A stretch of DNA of 64,000 nt from Prostheceraeus crozeri. Lineage: Eukaryota > Platyhelminthes > Polycladida > Euryleptidae. Positions 26,472 to 38,403 of the stretch are shown piece after piece. Each line of letters begins with the position of its first letter. The first letter of the stretch is position 1. Both the position numbers and the translations under genes were made by a program. The notes under the pieces were generated by a model. It saw only the letters and a list, made by a program, of their open reading frames with translations, ran no database searches and was not told the DNA's origin. The DNA is taken from assembly GCA_907163375.1 (NCBI GenBank), contig CAJQUW010003185.1, positions 124,001 to 188,000 of the forward strand, read 5' to 3'.

Positions 26472-28210
26472 CGTGGTGTGATCCAAAATGTCCCGGACTA
26501 ACCTACTTGCAGATAACCTGTGATAACGAATACTACTTCAGATGTAAATTTAGGTCTTTAAGGCATGAGAAATATGGTCGCCGAAATTTTTCCGATCAGT
26601 TTTCCATTTTTAAAAAATATTTTTACATTTTAACATGAATTTCTGTATTTTCTGAATTGATCGAGATCCGATTTGTCTTATTGTTATAGTTAGATTGATT
26701 TTGATTTGTACCTTATTTGACGGATATCTTTGCCATGAATATTGCACGTCTTTTGTTAATTGCTTCATGTGTTACGATATCAATCAGTGAAGTTCATTCA
26801 GCACGCATTCATTAAGAAATCCGTGTCAACGATGGTTCTTTGTTCTATCAGTTTTCATGATGGATGTGACAAGCGTGTCTTCAGTCGAATATCGCAGTGT
26901 GATACGATACCTCCTGATCCGCGGCTTCGCTAATGGTGACATTCTAAAGGAATTAAGCCTGGCATATGGAAGCAAAGCTCCATCGAGAACTACTGCTTAT
27001 TTCTGGATAAGCGAATTTAAACGCGGAAGACAATCTGTGGAGCAAGATTTTTCAACTGTTGGTCGGCCGCAGGAGATTCCGGAAGAGAAATCGAGTCAGT
27101 TCGATGAAGTGATTACAGCACACAGAAGGATAACCATCCGTGAGTTGTCAAGAGAGTTGCGAATCAGTTATCACTCCTGTCATGACATCATCGAAAGACT
27201 TGGATATCGCAAACTGGCATCACGTTTCGTACCGAAGTTTCTGTCACCTGAAATGAAGGAGAACAGACTTCTGGCGGCGCAGTCAAATTTGGATCTCCTC
27301 GAAATGCACGGAGATCAGTTTCTGAACTGCATCCTTACAGAGGATGAAACACCTTTAAGTTTGTATCTGCCTCAAAGTAAGCGAGAATCTGCAGAGTGGC
27401 GAAAATCAGGCGAGTCTGCCCCTTTGAAAATGCGATCCGGAACATCACATCGCCGGTCGTTGATGCTGACGGTCTTTTGGAACGCTTCGGGAATCCAACT
27501 GGTTGACTTTGCGGAAAAAGGAGTAAGAATCAATAGCGAATATTATTCCAATCTGTTATCTGAAGCGAGGAAGAAAATAAGAAAGCCACGAAACATTCCC
27601 CTCTACTTGCTTCATGACAATGCTCCGATTCACACCTCGCAGGAGACAACCAATGCCTTAACGAGAAACGGATTTCAACAATTGAGCCATCCTCCTTATT
27701 CACCTGACTTGGCCCCAAGTGACTTCTATCTGTTTAGATTCCACAAAAAAGCATCTTCGTGGACACCATTTTGAATCGCCAGTTGAACTGCGGGATGCAG
27801 TTACTGAGTTTTTTGATTCTTTGACACCGGAATTTTTTCATAAAGCTTTTTGTGAATTGAGACTTCGTTGGCAAAAAGTGACGAATGCTAACGGCTCATA
27901 CATTGAAAAGTAAACTGTTTTCTGGAACAAAACATTTGTTTTTCCGTTAATTATTAGTCAGGTTATTAGTGATAGCTTAACTGTCAAGTTAATCTAAATA
28001 TATTAATTCTAAATCGCTAGAATTTATAGGAAAATCTTGAAATTCAGACAAAAATGTTTGAAAATTTTGAAAAAATAGAAAACTGACCGGAAAAATTTCG
28101 GCAACCATATTTCTCATGCCTTAAAGACCTAAATTTACATCTGAAGTAGTATTCGTTATCACAGGTTATCTGCAAGTAGGTTAGTCCGGGACATTTTGGA
28201 TCACACCACG
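26472..28210 (+). mobile_element. Mariner transposon with long terminal inverted repeats
   Basis: The 1739-bp element is flanked by TA target duplications (26470-26471 and 28211-28212). The termini are CGTGGTGTGATCC... and its reverse complement. The inverted repeats stay nearly identical for about 130 bp, through TCCCGGACTAACCTACTTGC, GATAACGAATACTACTTCAG and AAGGCATGAGAAATATGGT. That is much longer than the roughly 30 bp usual for mariner. It encodes one transposase frame in the middle, broken once. Inserted in intron 2 of the protocadherin in the opposite orientation. With long, well matched ends and a single coding lesion, it looks like the youngest element in the window. Confidence 0.95.
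26857..27913 (+). pseudogene. Mariner transposase (DD34D), one frameshift
   Basis: The frame opens at MMDVTSVSSVEYRSVIRYLL and stays open for 305 codons. N-terminal helix-turn-helix regions come first (about residues 10-120). The linker FVPKFLSPEMK corresponds to the mariner WVPxxL motif. The catalytic residues are the Asp in ILTEDETPL, the Asp in LLHDNAPIHTS, and the Asp in SPDLAPSDFYLF, with 34 residues between the last two. The frame is lost in an A run at 27745-27750, and the missing C-terminus continues in another frame to the stop at 27913 (ending GSYIEK). Length across both frames is about 350 residues, the family norm. All three catalytic Asp residues survive, so the frameshift is the only obvious defect. 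Confidence 0.93.
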
Positions 28211-29095
28211 TATGTGATAATTCACTCGAATGTTCATGGAGCTTTTCAAATATTTCGAAAGTGATTTGTCACAAATCCAAAGCGATGGAATTTCCTGTAA
28301 CATTGGTTGAAAAGGTTATATAAAAGGATTAATAGTGATATATGTGATTTGATGAAATATAGAGAAAAAGGACATGAAAGATATACAGACCATATTATAT
28401 ATGTAATGCATTGATTATGTAGAATGCGGGAAATATTTTCCATTATTTCTGGAGAAGTAGTCTATATTGACTGCGTATATTTTGAAACCGTAATAACGAA
28501 CCTGCGATCATGTATCCACGAGTAATGCTTGCTAGAAAGATAAATGGTATTAATGGCATTAAACAACGTGTAAACTGCACGTCATGATAGCATGTGTGAT
28601 ATGTTTTGCATAAGGAAAAGCATGCATAGCAAGAATGAATTGATGAAATTAGGAGAGACCAAGGACTACTTTATTATATTAATCCCGAAAAAATATCTAT
28701 TGTGTAGATACGTTAAAAATTACATGTATAGTCAATTATACAAAATTATTGTATAAAAAAATTTTCCGTATATTTTCAGTCTTAGAACCTATTCTTAATT
28801 TATGTTGTCATAAACTTATAAGAAAGAATAAAAGCAAAAGAAACCTTTTAACTTTAATGTGACGCAAATGGACTCTTAAAAGGTCAACAGGAAATTTTAA
28901 GAAATGGCTTTCTTGAACAATTTTTTGTTTCAATGAAATGCTTTACAGGCTCAAATTCTACTAACTCTTTTTCAATACCTATTAATAGAAAAAATATAGA
29001 TATTTACTTTCTAACAAATAAATTTTGAATCGTTGAGATCCTTTGCAAAAAGCTGACATCTCATAAATTATATTATTCATTTCAAATATATATAT

Positions 29096-29145
<50 letters not shown>

Positions 29146-31016
29146 AATGTTATGCTTAAGTAAAATAACTTTCTGCAAGTAGATACGAGTGCCTTAAATG
29201 GCAATCCAAATGTCGATATTGAGAATGTTTGCCAACTTCCTCTATTATGTCTCAAAGAAATCTACTTTCATGCTACTTTCATGCATCATGAGCATTATGA
29301 TATGATTGCATAATTTGATCAAATACATTGTCTTATAGACAATTTGTTCCGGACCTCACAACTAGGTGTGAATCATGTTATCGAATCTCTCAAATAATTT
29401 AATAATATAATGTAATTTCTGGCCTTTACATAGAATCGTATCAACTACCTACACTAAGTCAATTCATGTGATATCTGAAGTGACTAAATGTATCTAAACC
29501 CCCTTCTTCCAGTGTCCTATCATTCTCTAATTTCATCTATCTGGTACAGAGTCATTTTCATTCTACATGTACATATTGCTATATCACGTAATCTCATAAA
29601 CACATTTGATTCACAACCATTCATTGCAAGTTCCTCAATCCGACGTACAATACCATCATCATGTCATGTATCTTCATAACTTGAATTGCTTTATATAATC
29701 ATTGTTGCAAATTCCATGCTTCCACGTGTTCTATGTCGAGAAATAAACGTTTTTGATATTTTGTTATTTAACATTGTTAACTTATAAAGGAATGAAATCA
29801 CTAATTCGATATGAAGTATTTTTCAGACATATACTAGATATACTAAATATTTACAGACATTATAGACAGTAATTCGCATAGTGAAATATGCTAAGAAAAT
29901 CATGGAAATATACCACCATAAATAATAAGAATAAATAAATGAGAGAATACGATCTCACGATTATTGGTGCTCAATAAGCTGAATAGTTGCGATGAGTATG
30001 AAAATCGTGTTCAATGAATCGATTATTATGATTATCGAAATTGTTACGATTATTGAAAAATCCGAGCTGCGCACGTTGATATCGAAAACACAACCTAAAT
30101 TTTCTCATTCCATGCGAAGCCGAGCCTGAATTCGGCACAGCTTCATACATCCCTATTGCAAATATACGAAAAATCACGTTCAATTAATAGCAAATGAAAA
30201 GTAGATTGACGAAAAGATATATTCGAGCGATAGCATGTGAAGAACTGAGAGCTCGGTAAGGAGAAAGTAATAAGTCGGAAGATATTGAACCAGGTATAAG
30301 GAATGACCAAAAAATCGAACCATTAATGAGGAAGTAAAAACGTTGAGTCAATACCCAACTGCAGATAAACTCAGAGGACATTTATGCTCTTGTTTCGTCG
30401 AAATTTCTATCGCTCTGGGAATTTGTCGACCTAATACACAATCTTGATGTTTGCGTCGGTGTGTCGCATTGTCTTTCATCACTCTGGTTGAGGAACATGT
30501 TTTTGGGTGTGCGTGCAGCGTTCAACTTGGTTGGGAAGGTCTTCTTCGTCCCTCAGCACCCATCAGTGTCGTGAGAAGAAGAGATCTCGCCTTCCTATCC
30601 GGCAATCAATCGCAGCTGACGACGTTTGAAGTTTGACTTTTTTCAGCCTCAAAGCGCCATCTTGGATGTCAGAAATTGCATCGACGGATGTAAGTTCCCT
30701 CAAGGGACACACTTCGAACACCTCTCTGGCATGCAGTTAAAGGAGGAGGGAAGCGGCCACCCACAACTGCTCTATTATTATTCTTACGTGGGAAAGACGA
30801 CAGTGAGATACCCACGGTGCGAGCGCGAAACAGTTCTTAATATTTGCGTCACCACTGGACTTAGTGCAGAAATGGGTATGACCTAATTGTTGACCCGACG
30901 TTAAAAATTTAAATAGCCCCTCTCTCTCTCATTTTTTTCTTTCTTCTTTACAAATGTCGTATGAACAGTAACAATTTAATTGCGAATTGATGTCACGATT
31001 ATTTATTATTTTATTG
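28211..31016 (-). other. Intron 2, central part; one GC-richer unassigned patch
   Basis: Mostly AT-rich with an (AT)n tract listed separately. The patch 30420-30900 is richer in GC and has plus-strand frames at 30451-30636 and 30626-30886. I recognise neither. It may be an unidentified element or an exon of something else, but no splice pair in phase with the protocadherin was found. Confidence 0.4.
29087..29140. repeat. (AT)n microsatellite
   Basis: Nearly uninterrupted AT dinucleotides with one ACAC interruption. Confidence 0.95.
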
Positions 31017-31180
31017 ACCGGCACAATGACCTGGTGGTGGAGCTTACTCTAGGCGTCAGAGAGACGAGGGTTCAAACCTTGGTTGGGCTTAACTTTTGAA
31101 ACAGGCATACACTACATTCCTACTTGACAATCAGTACATGAGAATGAAAATGAGAGAGACGACCAAAAGACCAAGGAGAT
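31017..31180 (+). repeat. tRNA-derived SINE, copy 3
   Basis: The head CCGGCACAATGACCTGGTGG parallels copy 1 (CCGGCACAGCGACCTTGTGG). A good B box GGGTTCAAACCTTGG follows about 45 bp later. The body (CTACTTGACAATCAGTACAT, GAGAATGAAAATGAGAG) is a diverged version of that in copies 1 and 2. Confidence 0.6.
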
Positions 31181-34100
31181 ACTGTTATTTTACCTTTCAT
31201 TTCATCCACCTATTCATCATGTCATATTTTATCTTCTGCCGCTAATACGAGTATGTAGTTGAAAAACTTCTATATACCATAACGTTTGTACCCACTGGGT
31301 GGACAATAAGCTGTTTGAGTTTTGAGGTTGAGAGAGAGACCGGTCACATGGAAGAACTCGCTCGCCTAATTTGCTTTTCACTGCAAACTATATCTAATTA
31401 TAGACGTTATTTTATCACATTACTAATCTGTGGAAATTTGATGAGAAAATGATGATAGGTGCATAAAAACTTGGGTTTGTATTAGAAACTGCTTGATTCA
31501 GATATGTCCAATTTTTGCTGACAGTATTGCTTGTTTGTCACATTGCGTAATCATTGTTTGTTTGAGGGTGCTTTTCTTCGATTTCGCCATTTTTTTCTAA
31601 TGCTGTTCAAATTTTATAGATTAAATCTCTCAGCGGTTATTAAGGATCACTAACTCGACTGCTCGAAGCACTTGCGATCATTAACAAGTTGTGAATCAGT
31701 TTTCAATCAAGCAATGCCTCCTGTCTTGAAAGGTACAATAAATAATGTCTACTTTCAAAAATGTCGACCTCACAATGATATCTCATCGGCCTGCAAGTCA
31801 TCTCTCATCACTTTGAGTTGATGTTTCAGAAGAGTCAATGAAAAAAGGCATAAGTGTGCAGACTTGTGAGTCGACATGAACCTCCCGAATTGCATGCCGC
31901 GAAGCTCGTTATGAAAAAGCTCGACCCGATCTCGGCCAAGTTTATCAGGAATATGCCCAGATCAGACCCAGCCTGCTCATTATGGTGCGCAAAGTATACA
32001 GTCAATGTTTTTGCGATAGATATAGGATAAGTCATGGTTTACTTTTTCTGAGTATTAAATATAGCACATGAGTAAGCAATGATAAAGTCATGGGCTCAAT
32101 TCTCAATTCTTATCACAACTGATATAGTATTCAGTTCATGAAATACCTGGAGCTCCAATCGGTAGGCACCATGGCTTTAAAAGACTTAGTATCATCTCTG
32201 TCAAGTTCCAATACACCAAAGAAAATATTCCATCAAAAACAACAGTTTTATAAACTTTATTTCTCTACTTGATCAAAACTATACTTCTCAATTAGATTAT
32301 TCGCTCCTATCTCTCACTGAACATTCCGTCCCTTCTGAGCTAAGAATTACGCATAAGAATCGAGAAGGTGAGCTCTGACGAATCATTGCTGTTTGAAAAA
32401 CTCCGTTTCTGTTTAAGACTATATACTGACAATATCAATATCTCACATCCTTAATCACCTCGAAATGCCGCTTGCATTGGCATGCAGCGAACACCCGTGT
32501 CACCTGTCGACTAATTAGAGTTGCATTGTGCCGCTGTGTCCCTTGCGACCGATGGGATAATCGGGGAAGAGATATTCCGCTTTGCATCGACAGAGGAGCA
32601 TCGGGTCAAGGAGACAGGTCGGCAACTAGTCGGCATTTAGTCGACAACTCTCTTGTTATTTTCAGTCTTTGCAGTTGGACAAGGTGTGCCGCTGAGGAAA
32701 CACAAGACGCCACCATGCCGTAAGGCGCTTAACCGATGCGCTAGCTCCTGCTTGCTCCTTTCTAGTTGAAAATCTCCTCCAAATCTTCTAACATTGCCGT
32801 TTTGATGATGGTAGACACAGAGCACAAGGCCTGAGTGCGCTCTTAGGTCCTCTCACGGGAATAATAGAAAGTTTCGGCGCCATCGCTTCATGCAGATGAA
32901 AAGACCCGACGATCTCCCTATGTTCGAGTACCTTGACTGTGTAATTTCATTTGGTACTGGTCTTGGGTCTTGACACTGATGCTCTTATTAGATTTTTCAA
33001 ATACGACTCTTCACAATTTAGCAAAATGATACAACATTCAACAAGAATCAGCAAATATTGACTATCTAGTCATATGCCTGCAGCTAAATTGAGTGAATAT
33101 TTATTTTGTAGATTCGTGCTTCCTCATCGCGTGCTTGACACATAGCATGATTAAAATATCGTTCTAATTTCGGGGAGTATATGACATGTAAATCATTTTT
33201 AGCTGGTCATATAGCACAATTTGTTGGATTCAATTCCATTTGTCACAGTAGAAGATGGTACAATATGGCCTCTATTTCCATATCTTGATATTACTACGCG
33301 TGATTTTAAGCTCTGTAATTCACGCCGACAGACGAGCAGACATAGCACCACAAGATAAAAAGTAAATACTTGGTTTGGCAGACATTCCAATACATCCTTC
33401 TCTAGATTTGATGCTTAAATGGGTTCAACTTCAAGCATGTCATGTATCTAGTCTACAAGAGCGAGTTATGTATTGTTGGATGTTTCATTGGGGCTCTTGA
33501 TTCTGTTCCAATTGAAGAAAACTACAAAATAATACCAGAAGAAACCCTTGTACAGATTGTAAAAATATAGATTTGCAAATTAATCAAATAAACATGCACA
33601 TTTTCATGGCGTCGAAAATAAAGAGACAAACAGCTGGAAATGAATGTGCTCTTAACTGTCGTATTACAAAAAACAATATTTTTAAGCATTCTGCTCTAAC
33701 AATGCAATATCAATGAATTGCCTGTTGTCACGTATATTGCAATAATAATCGGATTCTTAAACTGAACATCTGACAGATAATTGAATAAATCGTGAAGTGC
33801 ATGCAGTTGATAAGTTGTTTCATGCAATTATCATCCAAACATTTTGACGTGTCATATCTGACACATCATTGCTATCTCGCATCAAGGCCATCCGAACATC
33901 GACCGTTGAAGGCTCTGGATGCCGAATGCCTGACTCTGAAACGTTTAACCTTTGATTTATTACATCGGCCTGTAAATTAAAAAAGGGAAGTTTTGATTTT
34001 ATCTCGCTTTCTCAGAAAGATGATCTCCCGTCACTTTGTCAACTATAGTATTATCAAGGAAATATTATTTATCAAGAATGACATTTTCGTAAAAAGTGTC

Positions 34101-35169
34101 TTAGTCAAGATTAGGAGAAAACCGCTTTTGTGTTGCGACAAGAACATTTTAAACAGGGCAGCTCATCCTCAAATGATGCTTGCAAACTGATGACTTCAAT
34201 GATCTGTAGGTTATCGGCATCTAATGTATGTTTGATCTGTCGGCCCTCGGCATTGCGATTCGCATGCATTCCCAGACTTGAAGGGACTAAGGCGTCTCCA
34301 CAATATAGTAGGAATATATTGCAAAATCATAAAGATCAATTACTGAATCTGCGATGGTCATTTGTAGAAGGTTGGCATAGCTAATAATTTGAATGAAGTG
34401 ATGCCTTAATTTTCCGAACTTTTCACCGCCATCAAAAGCAGAAAATTTCAACGAATGGCTGCCGCTCATAATTTCCTAGAAGAAGACGTCGCTGCCATCT
34501 TAGCAGCAGGGGTCCTATCTCTCGCAATCTTGGGTCGAACAGGTCAAGTAGAGCTACCTTTCACCTGCAATTCGAGGAAGATAGTGGGGCGACGAAGGTG
34601 ATGTAACGAATGGCAACGGAAGACAAACGTGCTGCGCTCTCAACTTGTGTTAACACCCGCGGTAAAGATTAAGAATTGCGTAATTGGCGCTGGATCCTGC
34701 GGTTCTGATTACCAGGGAAGATATGATTGCAGTTGGGAGAACAGGGACACAAGGGGAATGATGAGATGCAAAAGAGAGAGAGATAGAGAGAGAGAGAGAG
34801 ACTGAGTGAGGATGATGCATCTAACGAAAGTGCTAACGGTTACAGATGACAGTAAAAGATATAGTTGGCTAGTTGACTTCTTGGTTATTCAGTCAGTCAG
34901 AGGTCGATGACTCAATATATTCAGTTTCAAATCAATTAAATAATGTTATCCACATATTGTAAAATTTAGTAAATTTTGTCACAAGTTGAGTCGCTCTATA
35001 TCCATCAAAAAACTTATGCAAATAAAAAAGCAGCAGGATCTTCTTTATTGGATGACAATGACAATGTAAACATAATGGTAAAAGATTTAAGATAGCGGCA
35101 TGGGCAAAGAGATTGGTCAAAAGTGAAGATTACTAAGCGGCAACATTACAGACGTAGTAAAAGGCTTAC
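31181..35169 (-). other. Intron 2, right part; GC-richer patches and a (GA)n tract
   Basis: Intronic DNA. A minus-strand frame of 66 codons (31835-32035) and GC-richer patches at 32460-32900 and 34480-34760 have no recognisable product. A (GA)n microsatellite lies at 34772-34801. The ATG at 32715 has a good Kozak context but meets a stop after one codon. Confidence 0.4.
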
Positions 35170-35226
35170 CGTAGTGTCTTTCCTTGTCCCTGCGAAATGT
35201 GTCTCCGTCCGGCATTTCACGACGTC
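35170..35226 (-). CDS. Protocadherin exon 2 (57-nt cytoplasmic micro-exon)
   Basis: The acceptor TTTTACCCTCCAATTGCAG and donor TACG|GTAAGC flank 57 nt on the minus strand. Exon 1 leaves one base of a Gly codon; this exon starts GA, completes it, reads RREMPDGDTFRRDKERHY and leaves one base (G) again. It is therefore phase 1-1 and a multiple of three, and could be skipped without losing the frame; alternative splicing is possible but not shown. The peptide is strongly basic and acidic, directly after the juxtamembrane region. Both splice sites fit the consensus well and both phases agree with exons 1 and 3. Confidence 0.85.
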
Positions 35227-35904
35227 CTGCAATTGGAGGGTAAAAGATAATTTAGTATTGAGAAATAAAGGTATGGACGAGGTATAGGTCGACAAAAATA
35301 AATCCCAACTCATAAATTCAGTAGAAATTGAACGTGGTATTTACAGGTGTTCCGAAAATTCAAATATGAGTAATATAATTCTGATTAATGCAAATAATTG
35401 ATTGATTCCGAAATGTTATATGTTTAGTAACTTTGATTTTGATCAATTGTTATCTAGATTACATGGTAATTGATTGTTCGACCAATATTTCAATTCTGTT
35501 TGGAGGATACAAGAAGCAGAGTTAAAACCAGTGCTGTGGTCGTAGGGTAACGGCGCAATGGCACTGGTTCTTCATTTTATATAGCGCTCCCCCGATGCTC
35601 GCACAGAAAGAAATACATGTAATACAGTTTCATGTTTTACGTAATTCCGGGCAGCGTTGGCCCACTGATAAATCTAGAACTGCAGCACTGGAAAAAGCGC
35701 GGTTAGATTTTATGTGCCAGCGGATCTGTTAGGCTATATTGTCAGCTGATCTTTTGGATGACTTGAGACCGACAGCCGTGTGATAATTTCGAATGTTTCC
35801 TGTAAAAGTTTTGATGTTCGTTTTGCCTTCCCTGACTTTGTTAGACAATGACTTCAAGTTACAAAAGATTGACTAATAATGATGTTCGAAAAACCGTTCC
35901 CTGG

Positions 35905-36085
35905 CCAACTCGCTCACCGGAATTTACCCTTCTCGAATGTTGGTGCTAGAGTGCAGACAAAGTTGGCCTAGATGACTACCACTACTGCCGATCAACAATG
36001 TTTGAAGACTTGCAGGAGAGGCTCGAAAGTTGCATGTACATCGACGAAGTCACTACATTTGTCGAACTGAAGCGGTCGCGTTCAT
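35905..36085 (+). pseudogene. Possible DDE transposase C-terminal relic
   Basis: Plus-strand translation gives VPWPTRSPEFTLLECW followed, past a stop, by a frame containing MFEDLQERLESCMYIDE. This resembles the catalytic-end motif WPxRSPDLTPxxxxLW and the downstream helix of Tc1/mariner-related transposases. It is short and carries stops, so only a relic at best. It lies in intron 1. Confidence 0.35.
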
Positions 36086-36201
36086 TAATTGGTTGCAAAT
36101 CAGAATGTAGAAGTTTTTAGCTATCTCATGCGACAGGCTATAAAGAATTTTTTCTACCGACGTGCGTGTGTTGTCAGAATTGTACGTCTTCTAGTTGTTA
36201 G

Positions 36202-36202
<1 letters not shown>

Positions 36203-36238
<36 letters not shown>
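36203..36238. repeat. (AT)n microsatellite
   Basis: About 17 uninterrupted AT units. Confidence 0.97.
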
Positions 36239-36241
<3 letters not shown>

Positions 36242-37473
36242 GATATTTTGGCATTAGATAAAGATGAAAGCGATCTTTAAAGCTCTGTAACAATTCACCT
36301 AACTCTTTGAATATTGGCATTAATAAGTGCGGACGATGAGTGATTATAAGATAATATTTTTGAGTGATAAGAGTAAACATGGAATATCAAAATCTGAAAA
36401 GCAACTATCTCCAGCTGCATTATTGATGTGATCGTGCAGTAGGCGATACCTCACATTCAGTTGAGAGCTCGGTCTTATTATTTTTAAAATTTAATTTTTT
36501 TAAACTTCATTTTATGTTTTGCCATCTAAGCACATGTACATGCATTTTTCTCATTCACTTGCTTCATAGATGATTATCACGATGAATATGATAAATGAAC
36601 TTAAGTCTAACTTAAATTAATGAATAATCACGGCCTACTAAGAATGCAACTACGTGCATTTCATATAATACATAGGTCCACTTATTGCCCAGTTCTCTAC
36701 AAAATGATTTTAAGCCTGATGACTGCCTAGCTCAATAATTACATATTTAGTTGCAATTCATTTTGATGAATCAAGTTCACGATCCGCCTAGCTCCATGAT
36801 GAATTTCAATTTTTAGGGCCATGTCCTACCAAGACCCGTGATGGGTTCATCTCAGGATCGTGATGAGGACGAATGAGAGCAATTTTCCAAGAAACAGTGC
36901 TGCTTTAAGTACTCTTGATGATAACAAACTTGTTGCATATGACTACTCGCAAGACAGTCAGAAACCTGACAAGTAAACATCGATTAGAAAATGCATTTAA
37001 GCATTCTTATAAATCTATCATTTATAATAATCAGTTGCCGCATGATAGAATTTGTGCGGAATAAAACCATTGCATTACGACTATCATTTCGATAGGCCTA
37101 CATTATTATTTTAGCATTCTACAAACTTGTAATTCTGTAGAACATTCATCACATTGTTCTCATATTATCATTAAATCTTGCAGTCTTGAAGTTATCCAAT
37201 GAAATACTAATTATCTGTGCAGAATCATATCAAAAATATTGAAAAAACACAGAATCATCTATATTAAAACTTAAATTAAAGGTCTTCTTTCCAAAAGCCA
37301 CCTCATTCCTGAAAGATTCCCTATTTCAAACAAAGATCGTGCTAACTGGTGAAGATATGTTGGATGCAAGAATATTGTATGGGGAGGGGTTAGAGTTAGC
37401 ATTGTCCTGGTGTGGTGGATGTTACGATTTTTTATGGTCGGGTTTCCGGGCGATGTATGTTTTGGGGTGGGTC
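36239..37473 (-). other. Intron 1, no feature recognised
   Basis: AT-rich intronic DNA. From about 37375 the plus strand becomes steadily richer in G and T, leading into the C-free block. Confidence 0.5.
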
Positions 37474-38198
37474 AATTTGTGTTAAGGTTTGGGAGGTTTT
37501 TTTTGTGAAGAGGAGGGATAGGGTTGGTTGATTTGGGGGTAGATTATGTGATGTGAGGGTTGGTTGTAGTTGTGATGGGTGGAGTATTGGTTATGTTATT
37601 TTTGTTGGTAGGTTTTGTTGGAGGGTTATTGAATTGGTAGGATTGGTATAGGGATGAAGGAGGTTAGGAAATTAAGAAATTATTTATAAGGGAGAGAGTG
37701 GATGAGAAGGTTGTTGTGTGTTTTTAATAGTGGGGTTTTTGGGTTATTGGTGTGGGTATGGATTTTGTTTTTAATTTGTGGTTAGGTGGTTTTTAGGTTG
37801 TTTGGTGTTGGGGGGATTTTTTGTGTTTGGTGTTGGTGGTGTTGTTGTTTTTGGGTGTGTTGTTTTGGGGGGGGAGGATTTAGTGTTGGTAGAGTGTAAA
37901 TGAGGAAGGAGAAGATTAAAAAATAGTATAATTTTTTGGAGTTTTTTGATAGTTATAGTTGGATTGTTTGTTTGTATTGGGGGAGAGAGTGGAGTATGAA
38001 TTGGTGTTGGATTTGTGAGTTTTGGGTGTTGAGTGGATTTGGAGATTAAGAGTTGTTGGAGGGTTGGTTTGTTTATTGGTTGGGTTTTTTGGTTGGTAGT
38101 TTTGGTAGATGTAGGTGTGTGTGAGGGGTGTTTGGAGGGAGGGTTTTATATGTTTATTTTTGATGGGGTGGTAGGGGGGGTGTTTTTAATGGTATATT
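37474..38198 (+). other. 725-bp stretch with no C on the plus strand
   Basis: Between the C at 37473 and the C at 38199 I find no C on the plus strand (no G on the minus strand). The sequence is G/T-rich, with many GGGG and TTTT runs, and is not a simple tandem repeat. C thins out gradually on both sides (about 37375-37473 and 38199-38290). The open frame 38033-38215 inside it is a composition artefact. Explanations: a poor-quality read or misassembly, strand-specific base conversion, or a genuine compositional island. The high G and low A argue against plain C-to-T change of ordinary flanking DNA. Confidence 0.9.
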
Positions 38199-38403
38199 CA
38201 GTAGTGATTTTTTAGTTGATATGGAAATAGTGAGTTATGTGGGATATTTTTTATATATTCGGTGTGTATGATGATTGAAGTCATCTATGTGATGAATTAT
38301 TTGTGAACGGAGGAGAAATTAATTTTGTCGATGTTTATGTTGGCCTCTGGAATGATAGGATAACCTAGATGTATATCTTGGTAAAAGGAGCATCAGCAGG
38401 GTA

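Noticed and set aside
32705..32725. Kozak-like GCCACCATG
   Set aside because: The frame stops after one codon (ATG CCG TAA).
38033..38215. 60-codon ORF in the C-free block
   Set aside because: Open only because C-free DNA on this strand has few stops in that frame; residues reflect composition.
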